The position numbers and the translations under genes were made by a program. Below are positions 24,438 through 32,910 of a DNA stretch of 47,549 bases, piece by piece. The notes below the pieces were generated by a model. That model saw nothing but the letters and a program-made list of their open reading frames with translations. It searched no databases and was not told the DNA's origin. The first letter of the stretch is position 1, and every line of letters starts with the position of its first letter. Origin of the DNA: Ruminococcus sp. UBA7013 (GTDB taxonomy: Bacteria; Bacillota; Clostridia; Oscillospirales; Ruminococcaceae); assembly GCA_002449585.1 (NCBI GenBank), contig DJXD01000101.1:1-47549 (forward strand), in the 5' to 3' direction.

Positions 24438-24656
24438 ATGCAGAACCACCCAGAAGGAAAACATGCCTGGACTGTGACAGTCGGCACAAAAGGACAAATT
24501 GTAATTCCCAAAGAAGCAAGAGAATTATTTCAGATTCAACCAGGTGACACGCTGATTATTTTGGCTGATGTAAAACAGGGTATGGCGATTCCGCCAAAAG
24601 ATGCCTTCCAGAGCTATTTTCAGCATATTTTCAGAAAGGATCAGGAACATGAGTAA
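24438..24656 (+). CDS. AbrB/MazE/SpoVT-type DNA-binding protein
   Basis: 72-residue swapped-hairpin DNA-binding protein (AWTVTVGTKGQIVIPKEAR, then ELFQIQPGDTLIILAD), the SpoVT-AbrB fold. ATG 24402 is in frame, but ATG 24438 has AAAGGAG 6 bases upstream and begins directly before the fold. MazE antitoxins share this fold, but no MazF-like toxin follows; instead the gene overlaps a glycosyltransferase by 8 bases. It is therefore more likely a local regulator of that gene than an antitoxin. Confidence 0.88.
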   Translation: MQNHPEGKHAWTVTVGTKGQIVIPKEARELFQIQPGDTLIILADVKQGMAIPPKDAFQSYFQHIFRKDQEHE

Positions 24657-25818
24657 TATTATGATTTTTACAATCCCTGCATGGGGGCATACCAATCCGC
24701 TTTTAGAAGTCACAGCGGCACTTGTCAGAAAAGGGCATAGCATCCGCTTTTATTCATTTCAGGAATTTGCATCCCGAATTCAGGAAACTGGTGCGGAATT
24801 TGTCAGCTGTGATGCCTATCTTCCTGAACTCACTAAAAAACAGGAAAAGAAATTGAAACAGGTATCTACTACACAGATGAGCCTGAATGCATTTAAAACA
24901 ACCGAACTGATGACGGATATGCTTGCAGAAGAAATAAAAATATATAAGCCGGATCTGATTATTTCAGATTCTGTATGTTTCTGGGGAAAACTCACTGCAC
25001 AGAAATATCATATTCCCCTGATCTGCTCAACAACAACAATGGCCTTTAATGAAAAATCTTCCCGTTATCTGAAATACAGCGGAAAGGAAATTGCAGATAT
25101 GATCTTTGGTCAGCCTCGGTTGAATATGGCGGCTCGCTATCTGATCCAGAAAGGATATCCCATCCATTCAGCACTGGATATTGTCAAGAATGATAATTCA
25201 CAAGATACGATTGTATATACAACTAAGACTTTCCAGCCCTTTGCAGAAAGTTTTTCTGATCGCTATCTATTTGCAGGGGTATCTGTGAAAAAAACAGAAA
25301 TCCGGCGAAAGCCGGATCAGAAAAAGATAGTATATATATCATTGGGAACAGTCGTGAACGAACGTGCAAATTTCTATCACAAATGCATACAGGCATTTTC
25401 TGGAAAAGATCTTGATGTGATTATTTCCTGTGGACAGCATACGGATCTTTCTGCATTCGGAAAGCTTCCCGAAAATATCAAAGTATTTCCTCATGTGGAT
25501 CAGCTGGATATACTTGCTGAAGCAAATGCATTTCTCACACACTGCGGAATGAATAGTGTGCAGGAAAGCTTATATATGAGCGTCCCCATGATTCTATATC
25601 CTCAGACGGGAGAAGAATCCGCCGTTGCAAAACGTGTGGAGGAATTGGGGGCGGGTCTGATGCTGGAAAATGAAGAAAAGATTTATGACACTGTTATGCA
25701 GGTGCTGAATACGCCTTCTTATCTGAAAGCCGCTGAAACACTCCGTCAGGATTATCTGAATGCCCCTGGTGTAGAAGGCATTGCGGATTATATTGAAACA
25801 AGATTATCAGCCCTTTAA
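24649..25818 (+). CDS. MGT-family (macrolide-type) glycosyltransferase, GT1/GT-B
   Basis: 389-residue cytoplasmic GT-B glycosyltransferase. The N-terminal half starts IMIFTIPAWGHTNPLLEVTAALVRKGH, the GHxNP form typical of GT1/MGT enzymes (given here as the motif GHTNPLLE); the C-terminal half holds VYISLGTVVNE and the donor-binding FLTHCGMNSVQESL stretch near 294. Members move sugars from UDP-sugars onto small hydrophobic acceptors, including macrolides, flavonoids or lipids; the acceptor here is unknown. The start ATG at 24649 lies inside the end of the AbrB-type gene with AAAGGA 8 bases upstream. Its stop overlaps the convergent SBP gene by 12 bases, with no terminator between. Confidence 0.88.
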   Translation: MSNIMIFTIPAWGHTNPLLEVTAALVRKGHSIRFYSFQEFASRIQETGAEFVSCDAYLPELTKKQEKKLKQVSTTQMSLNAFKTTELMTDMLAEEIKIYKPDLIISDSVCFWGKLTAQKYHIPLICSTTTMAFNEKSSRYLKYSGKEIADMIFGQPRLNMAARYLIQKGYPIHSALDIVKNDNSQDTIVYTTKTFQPFAESFSDRYLFAGVSVKKTEIRRKPDQKKIVYISLGTVVNERANFYHKCIQAFSGKDLDVIISCGQHTDLSAFGKLPENIKVFPHVDQLDILAEANAFLTHCGMNSVQESLYMSVPMILYPQTGEESAVAKRVEELGAGLMLENEEKIYDTVMQVLNTPSYLKAAETLRQDYLNAPGVEGIADYIETRLSAL

Positions 25819-27069
25819 GCCGGATAATGCCATTTTATATAATTCTTTGCCAGCATCTTCCGCTGTCTGTTTTTCATAAAGCACTGCATTGCAGGCATCT
25901 ATAAAAGCATTGAGCATATTTGTATTTTCCATAAAGGGATACATGGGAGAAAGGCCTTCTGTTTGTTCCATACAGAGAGAAGCTTCATATTGAAGTCCAT
26001 TCAGCATATTTTCCTCTTCCAGCCAGCTCCGGGCAGAAGCACTCAGCGGAATCCCTTTTTCAATGCCCTGTAATAATGCCATTTCTTGACTATTCAGAAG
26101 AAAGTCCAGCAGTTGTGCGGCTTCTGTCGGATGATCTGTGTTCACACTGACAGCATATAAAGTAGCAGGTTTTGCATACCAGCCTTTTCCAGTCTGTTCA
26201 GGTGTAATAGCTGTATAATCTGCTACAACAACTTCATTTCCGTTTTTCATCGCATTGCCAAGATAATTTTCTGCATCACTGACCCATGCCACTGTACCGC
26301 CATAAATGCTGTTATCAATATTAATCCGTTCAAAATATTCTACCTGTGGCATGACATGTTCTTGAATCATGCGGACATATAATTCAACCATAAGCTGAAA
26401 TTCTGCTGCTGAAAAGCCAATAGAATGATCATCTTTCATAAACGGCTTTCCGGAAACCTGTTCTGCATATGTAATGAAATACAGCCATACAGATTTTGCC
26501 GCCGCACCAAATGGATAAATATCATCTTTCTTCATGACAGCAGCGGCATGAAACAGATCATCCCATGTCTGAGGAACATCCAGCCCATAAGACTGATACA
26601 GCGTTTTATTAATATAAAGCGTTTCTGTATTCATCGCAATAGGAATTGCATTCAGGATGCCGCCTCTCCGGCCATAAGCAAGCATTTCTTCTGAAAAATT
26701 AGATAAATCAATTACATCTGAAAGATCTTCGATATTATAATATCCTTTGCCATCAGGGGAATACTGACTGAGCCAGCTGAAATTAATTTGCATTACATCT
26801 GCTTCTGTTGCTGATACCATCTGAACACGACTGCGAGATTCATAACCAGACCATTCGGAATAGCTACATTTGACTTTGATTTCCGGATGCAGTCTTTCAA
26901 ATTCCCGTACAGCTTCAATTGTATATTCATTGCGGTCATCATTGCCCCACCAGGAAAGTGTGATTTCAGTCTGTTCCTGCTGGGCACGGATGACTTGTTT
27001 TTCTGCACAGCTGGACAGAAGAAAAGGGAACATTGTCAGAGCCAGCAGACAAATTCTGATTTTTTTCAT
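25807..27069 (-). CDS. Lipoprotein extracellular solute-binding protein (family 1, sugar type)
   Basis: 420 residues. The lipoprotein signal ends in LLSSC with Cys21. The mature part is a family 1 carbohydrate-binding protein (TEITLSWWGNDDRNEYT; IKVKCSYSEWSGYESR; AIPIAMNTETLYINKTLYQ; PQTWDDLFHAAAVMKK). No ABC permease or ATPase gene is near. Its ATG overlaps the end of the diguanylate cyclase gene by four bases (ATGA), so the two proteins are made together. It probably feeds a ligand-bound state to the cyclase ectodomain rather than, or as well as, to a transporter (inference). Confidence 0.9.
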   Translation of the reverse strand: MKKIRICLLALTMFPFLLSSCAEKQVIRAQQEQTEITLSWWGNDDRNEYTIEAVREFERLHPEIKVKCSYSEWSGYESRSRVQMVSATEADVMQINFSWLSQYSPDGKGYYNIEDLSDVIDLSNFSEEMLAYGRRGGILNAIPIAMNTETLYINKTLYQSYGLDVPQTWDDLFHAAAVMKKDDIYPFGAAAKSVWLYFITYAEQVSGKPFMKDDHSIGFSAAEFQLMVELYVRMIQEHVMPQVEYFERINIDNSIYGGTVAWVSDAENYLGNAMKNGNEVVVADYTAITPEQTGKGWYAKPATLYAVSVNTDHPTEAAQLLDFLLNSQEMALLQGIEKGIPLSASARSWLEEENMLNGLQYEASLCMEQTEGLSPMYPFMENTNMLNAFIDACNAVLYEKQTAEDAGKELYKMALSGLKG

Positions 27070-28562
27070 AGCTTTCCCTCCTGACTTCCAAAAATAGTAT
27101 AAGTATCTTTTCCACGGTGCTTAGATGCATACAAAGCCTGATCAGCATTTTTATAAAGCTCTTTGAAAGTTTTCCCATGGCCTGGGAATAATGCAACACC
27201 AATGCTTGCAGAAATTTTATATTTCCCGTCATCACCTGTATAGTGATTGCGAAATCCCTCACAAAGTGCTTCACATTTGGAGCTGACATAAGATTCATAA
27301 TTCATATCAGATTCAGAAGTATTCAAAAATACAGCGAATTCATCGCCGCCAATTCTTCCAAGATAATCCTGATCCGGGAATACTGTCCGCATCATGCCGC
27401 CAACTGCTGAGAGCACTTTATCTCCATAGCTATGACCGAGCGTATCATTTACGCCTTTGAAATTATCAATATCAATCAAAATCAGTGCATGTTCTTCAAA
27501 ATTAAATGCATGAGCTAGACGGTTTTCGGTATATTCTTCAAAAGAACGCTTATTGAGAATACCTGTCAGCTGATCAATATGCGCCATCGTATCGAGTTCC
27601 GAAACGATATTAGTCACAGGTTCAGCCAGTTTGACAGAGAGAATTGCACCCATTGCCACAGCCAGAACAGCGGCAATCAGCCCAGCAAACAGGATATACA
27701 GCTGCATTTCATTTTTTTCACGCAGAATCTGCTTTGTCGGAATAGAGCAGATCACATACCAATCATCCCCACAGGTATTGACAGAGACAAGATAAGCATT
27801 ATCTATAACAGTTGCAGAACTTTGATTCTGAACACGTTCTGCAATTTCCGGACTTAATGGAAGTCCAACCTCATAACTTTGAGAAGAATAAATAATATCC
27901 TGATTCTGATTTGTCAGCCGAATTTCCATGCCGTTGATCGTTTCCGGATTGTCAAATACACTCTGCAATTCTGAAGCATAGAAAGAAATTACCAGCAATG
28001 CATTTTCATGAATCTGCTTGACATAGTAAATTCTTTTAAAATTATCCTGATAACCTGCTGTCCATCCATCTTTTGTGCGCTGTCGGGAAACGATCTGACT
28101 CAAATCTGTAAACAGATGATCATTAAATAAAGTTGCTGTTCCGTTTGATATTTTTCCGACAGTGTGATTATTTCGATAGACAATACCATAATCTACAAAA
28201 TTTTCCATAATGCACAGGCTATATAATTTATCAGAGATCAATTTTTCTGTATTCAGTGCTTCATATTCATCATTATTGGGATCAGTAGCATCATAACGAT
28301 AGCTACTCTCTTCTGCAAAGGCAAGCGTTCCAATCGTTTCCATACGTGATAAATAACTATTCATATTCATTTTCATCTGTACATTCAGAGAAGAAACCAT
28401 AGAGCTGGCTTGATTTTTGAGGACGGCATCTGTTTTTTTGACAGCAATCACAGATACAAATAATACTGCTGCGATAACGATCAGGCCATATCCTGTAATC
28501 AAAGATAATTTTAATCTACTGACATTTTGCATTTTTGCTTTTTCTGTTTCTTTATCTGCCAT
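27066..28562 (-). CDS. Membrane diguanylate cyclase with CACHE-like sensor
   Basis: 498 residues. TM1 is at about 20-42, then an outer CACHE-like domain of about 245 residues and TM2 at about 288-312. A short linker leads to a GGDEF domain at about 335-490. The active-site motif GRIGGDEFAVF near 406 is intact, with the LIDIDNFKGVNDTLGHSYGD metal/substrate helix before it (positions about 363-382). No RxxD inhibitory site is seen in front of it (PDQDYLG). It should make c-di-GMP in response to an outside signal. It heads the transcript from the promoter at 28594-28622 and is coupled to the solute-binding lipoprotein. Confidence 0.92.
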   Translation of the reverse strand: MADKETEKAKMQNVSRLKLSLITGYGLIVIAAVLFVSVIAVKKTDAVLKNQASSMVSSLNVQMKMNMNSYLSRMETIGTLAFAEESSYRYDATDPNNDEYEALNTEKLISDKLYSLCIMENFVDYGIVYRNNHTVGKISNGTATLFNDHLFTDLSQIVSRQRTKDGWTAGYQDNFKRIYYVKQIHENALLVISFYASELQSVFDNPETINGMEIRLTNQNQDIIYSSQSYEVGLPLSPEIAERVQNQSSATVIDNAYLVSVNTCGDDWYVICSIPTKQILREKNEMQLYILFAGLIAAVLAVAMGAILSVKLAEPVTNIVSELDTMAHIDQLTGILNKRSFEEYTENRLAHAFNFEEHALILIDIDNFKGVNDTLGHSYGDKVLSAVGGMMRTVFPDQDYLGRIGGDEFAVFLNTSESDMNYESYVSSKCEALCEGFRNHYTGDDGKYKISASIGVALFPGHGKTFKELYKNADQALYASKHRGKDTYTIFGSQEGKL

Positions 28563-28593
28563 AAAAAAGCCTCCCTCCAGAATGATATAATTT

Positions 28594-28622
28594 ATTATAA
28601 CATATTTTTGTTATGAAATCAA
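28594..28622 (-). promoter_or_regulatory. Promoter of the cyclase/SBP operon
   Basis: On the minus strand TTGATT (28622-28617), 17-base spacer, TATAAT (28599-28594). Confidence 0.8.
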
Positions 28623-28653
28623 GTAGAAAAGTATAAGCTGAATCATTTTCAGA

Positions 28654-31191
28654 TTATTTTTTCTTTTTCTTTTTTTTACGAAGTTTATGAACTGTGAATG
28701 CCGCCGCAATGCCAGCCGCTGCGCCTGCCGCCGGAAGCACAGAAATTGCTTTTTTGGCTTTTTCAGAAATTCCGGGTTTTGCTGCTTCCGTCGGAATCTC
28801 AAAGGCATCAAAATCTATCTGTCCTTCTATGATTTTCATTCGAAGCGTGTGCCAGGCTGTATGAAGATGCTCCAGTGCAAAAAAACATTCCCGGTAATTG
28901 CTCCGACAAACGGTATATTTTTCTGAATATAATCTATCATCAATCCAGAACTGCATCACAGCTTTATCAATCTTTCCAAGCAGAAAAATACTGTTGCCAT
29001 AAAACCGGATTTCCATTTCTGAACCTTCCTGCCCTATTGCACATGTACGATGATAAAACTGATAGCCAGTCATATTCTGCAATGTCCATTGACTGGATTC
29101 TGTTTCAAGATAAGAAACAGCATCATCTAGACAATCTATTCTGTCAATATAGGCATGAATCGGGAAATTAATTCTCTCGGCTTTGATATCCTGAAAGCGG
29201 TTTTTTTCATAGGCACTGTGCAATGCCATTCTTCCGGAACGAAGAAACGGCCTGTTTTGAATCTGAATCTCGAATACAGAATGATTATCAATAAAACAGA
29301 ATACAAGCGTTCCAATGGCGGCAATACTAATTCTATGGCCGATTTCATATAGATAATCCGGAGTAGTATCTTCTTTGAGAATCTCTTCCATATAGCGAAG
29401 CTGCCATATGCCATTTGCATACAGTCGCAGCTGTAAACCACATTCTGAGCTTTCCGGATTTGTGACAGAAGAATTATATCTCATGCTGATACCAGCATAA
29501 TTTTCAGGATCAGGAGAAGCAAAATAAACCAATGCACTTGCCTGATAATTTGACCAAGTATCTTCCCCGAAACAGGTCAGCGGCGGCGGTGTACTCCGAA
29601 AACGCCAATTTGTCGGCGGACGAGTGATTTTTTGCTCCAGAAAAAGACTTCCATTTTCTGACTTGATTAATTCAAATGCACCTCCCTGATCAGTTGTATA
29701 AAACGGATTAGAATCATTTTCAGGGAAATTCATGAAAAATGGGAGTGATAGCCGCTGATATTCTGGAATCTTTTTTAATTGTGCCGTCCCACAGATACCG
29801 GAAGTATCTAATGTTGTGAGCGTCAGAAGAGAAAAAGGCCGCACTGTCACAGAGATGGAAATATCTTTGTCTGCATCTGTTATAATTTCCATCTGACGAA
29901 TCACTTGAAACCAATTTTGATCTACCGGATCAGGTGCGGCACTGCCTTCTGTCTGAATCAATGACAATGTTTCTGATAATTCCGGAAGATTACGGAAAAT
30001 AATTTTATAATTTCTAGTTTTATCTGTATCATTTGCAAAATGCATGGTCAGATGTGATCTATCCGGAGAGATCAGTGTCATATAATTATCTGTTGTATCC
30101 CAGATAGTATGATTTTCTTCTCCATCTCCAAAACAAACTTCTTTCATATATTGCCATCCGGGTTTTGCAAATCTCATAAAATGCGCAGAAATCCATATTC
30201 CAATATCGGGCTGATAATAGCCTGACCATGGTGTGTTTGCTGTCAGCAGCTGCTTAGGTGCATAACATGATCCGTCATAATATCCGGATACTGCCGGCTG
30301 AAATTCATATAAATTCATACAGCTGTGTGCATAACTGTTAATAATTCTGACTGCTGTATTAATCGCACCATTTGCGCCGGTAATGCCCGAATCATCCACA
30401 CGCCGGGATAATGCTGGCACATTGCACGGGGCAATCCCTTCACTATACCAGATTTCTTTATGATAAAATTCATGCAAATAATTTGTATTCTCATCTCCAT
30501 AAGTTGTATAATGCAGTCCAATGACATCCACGGCATTCCGCAGACGTTCATTTTCACGCATTAGCTTTGCAATCTGAATAGAACCCACTTCATCTGATGC
30601 TACAATCTGAATTTTAGAAAAATCATAAGGCGCATGTTTTTCAGATTTTAATTTTTCTGAAAAATAAATCAGCCAATCAACATCAGGCTGATCTGTTTCA
30701 TTCACATCCGGACTGATGAAATCAAATTCCAGATGATATGTTTCATAGGCGGCTAGGATCGTTTCATAATACCATTGATAGCGAGCACGGAAACCAGAAT
30801 GCTGACTTTCTGAAAATGCTTTTGTCACCCAATAAGGTTCGCCCCATCTAAGAAGATCAATCGTAATATCCGGATTGATTTTTTTAGCATCAGCGGCAAA
30901 TTGAAACCCTGCTCCACGGGTGACATCTGGTTTTTCATCTTCATTTCGTTTGGTACATGGTTCTGTTCCTGAGGAAGAGTTTACATCTGCGCCGAGTTCG
31001 ATCTTGATATGTGTCAGACCTGCGCCATAATCTGGAAGGAATAATAGATTCATGATTTCCTGATATTGTTCCGGATGAATGCGCTTATAATCCAGAAGAA
31101 GCCGGGAAGAGCCATTCCCTGTGACACAGCCCAGCCCTCGGAAACTGTCACAGATGCTAGATTTACCGTCAATGATAATTTCTTTCGCCAT
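28654..31191 (-). CDS. GH59-like glycoside hydrolase (galactocerebrosidase fold) with C-terminal membrane anchor
   Basis: 845 residues. The first 430 match the galactocerebrosidase (GH59) pattern: FRGLGCVTGNGSSRLLLDY, HIKIELGADVNSSSGTEP, TPWSGYYQPDIGIWISAHF and KPGWQYM. Glu165 in SPDVNET fits the acid/base and Glu251 in IWYSEG fits the nucleophile. A beta domain and a lectin-like domain (PPTNWRF, TWSNYQASALVYF) follow, as in human GALC. The last 45 residues are a hydrophobic Ala/Gly stretch and a poly-Lys tail (RKKKKKKK). No signal peptide is present; the start ATG overlaps the trmB stop and has AGGAGG upstream, so no longer N-terminus is possible. Location is therefore unclear. Confidence 0.82.
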   Translation of the reverse strand: MAKEIIIDGKSSICDSFRGLGCVTGNGSSRLLLDYKRIHPEQYQEIMNLLFLPDYGAGLTHIKIELGADVNSSSGTEPCTKRNEDEKPDVTRGAGFQFAADAKKINPDITIDLLRWGEPYWVTKAFSESQHSGFRARYQWYYETILAAYETYHLEFDFISPDVNETDQPDVDWLIYFSEKLKSEKHAPYDFSKIQIVASDEVGSIQIAKLMRENERLRNAVDVIGLHYTTYGDENTNYLHEFYHKEIWYSEGIAPCNVPALSRRVDDSGITGANGAINTAVRIINSYAHSCMNLYEFQPAVSGYYDGSCYAPKQLLTANTPWSGYYQPDIGIWISAHFMRFAKPGWQYMKEVCFGDGEENHTIWDTTDNYMTLISPDRSHLTMHFANDTDKTRNYKIIFRNLPELSETLSLIQTEGSAAPDPVDQNWFQVIRQMEIITDADKDISISVTVRPFSLLTLTTLDTSGICGTAQLKKIPEYQRLSLPFFMNFPENDSNPFYTTDQGGAFELIKSENGSLFLEQKITRPPTNWRFRSTPPPLTCFGEDTWSNYQASALVYFASPDPENYAGISMRYNSSVTNPESSECGLQLRLYANGIWQLRYMEEILKEDTTPDYLYEIGHRISIAAIGTLVFCFIDNHSVFEIQIQNRPFLRSGRMALHSAYEKNRFQDIKAERINFPIHAYIDRIDCLDDAVSYLETESSQWTLQNMTGYQFYHRTCAIGQEGSEMEIRFYGNSIFLLGKIDKAVMQFWIDDRLYSEKYTVCRSNYRECFFALEHLHTAWHTLRMKIIEGQIDFDAFEIPTEAAKPGISEKAKKAISVLPAAGAAAGIAAAFTVHKLRKKKKKKK

Positions 31192-31850
31192 TAAGAAGCC
31201 TCCTTCTGTGATGCTATCAAGAATTTAATTTGTTTTCCTGCTTCTGTAAACATACGTTCATGTTCTGTTTCCAGATTTTCAGAAAAATCAGAATGATGCA
31301 GATCTCTGGTACTATACTGTATCTCAAAGCCTGTTTCCTGAAAATATTGCAGACTTTCATTGAATAAATCATCATCATCTGTTTTAAACCAAAGTTCACC
31401 TTTTAGAAATTGCTGATATTGTGAGAGCTGTCTAGGATGTGTAAGACGGCGTTTTTTATGTTTGGGCTTTGGCCATGGATTGCAGAAATTAATAAAAATT
31501 CTTTCTACAGGATCTGCTTGGCCGAATACTTCTGAAATATAATTAATATTCAGAATCATGATTCTGACCTGTTCCGTAGTCATTGCATTCTCTTTCAAAG
31601 CCTGTTCTATCTTGCGTTTTGCCAATACCAGCATTTCATTTTTAATATCAACAGCAATAAAATTAACATCTGGCCAATGTACAACTGCCTGACTGGCAAA
31701 GCCGCCCTTTCCGCAGCCTAATTCCAGCCAAATCGGTTTATGATTAGAAAACACATCCTGCCAATGATTTTTATACTGTCTGGGATCGCTGATAAAAAAA
31801 TCAGAAGCATCCAGTTCAGGCCGTGCCCAAGGTTTACATCTGATTCTCAT
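31191..31850 (-). CDS. trmB: tRNA (guanine-N7-)-methyltransferase
   Basis: 219-residue SAM-dependent enzyme that makes m7G at position 46 in tRNA. The SAM-binding motif is LELGCGKGGFASQ near residue 44, FIAVDIKNEM follows, and the family signature is FINFCNPWPKPKHKKRRLTH near 120-139. GTG at 31859 is in frame but ATG 31850 has GAGG 8 bases upstream. It follows the small membrane protein gene by 5 bases, and its stop TAA overlaps the ATG of the GH59-like gene (TAATG), so the three genes are one translational unit. Confidence 0.94.
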   Translation of the reverse strand: MRIRCKPWARPELDASDFFISDPRQYKNHWQDVFSNHKPIWLELGCGKGGFASQAVVHWPDVNFIAVDIKNEMLVLAKRKIEQALKENAMTTEQVRIMILNINYISEVFGQADPVERIFINFCNPWPKPKHKKRRLTHPRQLSQYQQFLKGELWFKTDDDDLFNESLQYFQETGFEIQYSTRDLHHSDFSENLETEHERMFTEAGKQIKFLIASQKEAS

Positions 31851-31855
31851 GAATA

Positions 31856-32353
31856 TCACCTCACAATTTGTTTGATTATCATAAACAGTTCAAAAACTGC
31901 CGCCGTTAATTCGATCAGAAGAAGAATTTTTTTCATTTTTGGCCATGTCCATTTTTCAGGCGTTTCTTCCGTAGGGTCTTCTTCCTGTTCTGCCTGTCTT
32001 TGCATATCAGTCATGAAATCTTTGACTCCAGCATTCAGGCCAATGACAGTATTGGCGATCATAGGAAGCAGCATTCCCATCACTCCATGTTTATGGGAAA
32101 TGAGATAATTCAGCTGTTCCTGTGTTTGGATTTTAATATCCAGCCAGCCGAGGTGGGAACAGATTCCTTTCAGGATCAGAAACAGGATCAATCCATAGAC
32201 AATGCCGCAGGCACTGCCCCCAAGAAGCCAATCACGCTGACCACATGAAGTAGGTGTTTCCGATTTGGCATACACAAAGCCCAGAAAGAAACAGATTCCC
32301 ACACACAGCAGACTGATAATAAATATTTTAAACTCATGTATAAAAAATATCAT
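31856..32353 (-). CDS. Hypothetical membrane protein
   Basis: 165 residues with about four hydrophobic segments: about 8-28, 43-62, 90-108 and 142-162. Between the third and fourth lies an acidic, Glu-rich cytoplasmic stretch (QRQAEQEEDPTEETPEKW). I do not recognise the family. The ATG at 32353 has AGAAAGG 8 bases upstream and overlaps the stop of a possible 18-residue ORF (ACATGA). It sits between dCMP deaminase and trmB in the same operon, without an obvious functional link. Confidence 0.7.
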   Translation of the reverse strand: MIFFIHEFKIFIISLLCVGICFFLGFVYAKSETPTSCGQRDWLLGGSACGIVYGLILFLILKGICSHLGWLDIKIQTQEQLNYLISHKHGVMGMLLPMIANTVIGLNAGVKDFMTDMQRQAEQEEDPTEETPEKWTWPKMKKILLLIELTAAVFELFMIIKQIVR

Positions 32354-32406
32354 GTTAGAACCTTTCTTAATTTTGAAAAAAATTCAAGATCAATAAATTT
32401 TAACAT
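32350..32406 (-). CDS. Possible 18-residue small ORF
   Basis: Frame MLKFIDLEFFSKLRKVLT lies in the 75-base gap between dCMP deaminase and the membrane protein. AAGGGGAGAG ends 4 bases before its ATG, one of the best ribosome-binding sites in the operon, and its TGA overlaps the ATG of the next gene (ATGA). It would be amphipathic. It may serve mainly to couple translation. Confidence 0.4.
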   Translation of the reverse strand: MLKFIDLEFFSKLRKVLT

Positions 32407-32428
32407 TTTTCTCTCCCCTTACTTATTT

Positions 32429-32908
32429 TTATAACATCAATTTTATTTCCTGTCCTGTTTTTTGATATTGCTCACAGATCACACCTGACAGCTGAAACAT
32501 TCTGACAGATGCTTTTGTCCCATCTGTATCAGCATATTTATTATCCATATAGATCACTTTCCGGATACCGCTTTGAATAATGGCTTTTGCACATTCATTG
32601 CATGGGAACAAAGTTACATATAAAACACAATCTTTCAGGCTAACGGCGGCACTATTCAAAATAGCATTTAATTCTGCATGGCAGACAAACGGATATTTTG
32701 TTTCTAAAAATGCCCCTTCCCTTTCCCATGGCATATGATCATCATCACACCCGGTGGGCATTCCGTTATAGCCTACAGAAACAATTTTTTTATCCTGATT
32801 TACAATACATGCGCCTACCTGTGTATTACTATCCTTGCTTCTTTGTGCGGACAGCAGAGCAATTCCCATGAAATACGCATCCCAGCTGATATAATTTTCT
32901 CGTTTCAT
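32429..32908 (-). CDS. Deoxycytidylate (dCMP) deaminase
   Basis: 159-residue zinc enzyme that converts dCMP to dUMP for dTMP synthesis; ComEB-type. The zinc site is His77-Ala-Glu79 (VCHAELNAI) plus Cys103 and Cys106 in FPCNECAKA. SVGYNGMPTGCDDD is the family substrate loop. The ATG at 32908 comes 2 bases after the stop of the upstream hypothetical gene and uses AAAGGA located within the last codons of that gene. It is the second gene of the operon that ends with the GH59-like hydrolase. Confidence 0.94.
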   Translation of the reverse strand: MKRENYISWDAYFMGIALLSAQRSKDSNTQVGACIVNQDKKIVSVGYNGMPTGCDDDHMPWEREGAFLETKYPFVCHAELNAILNSAAVSLKDCVLYVTLFPCNECAKAIIQSGIRKVIYMDNKYADTDGTKASVRMFQLSGVICEQYQKTGQEIKLML

Positions 32909-32910
32909 GA

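Noticed and set aside
24438..24656. MazE-type antitoxin
   Set aside because: No toxin gene follows; the overlapping partner is a glycosyltransferase.
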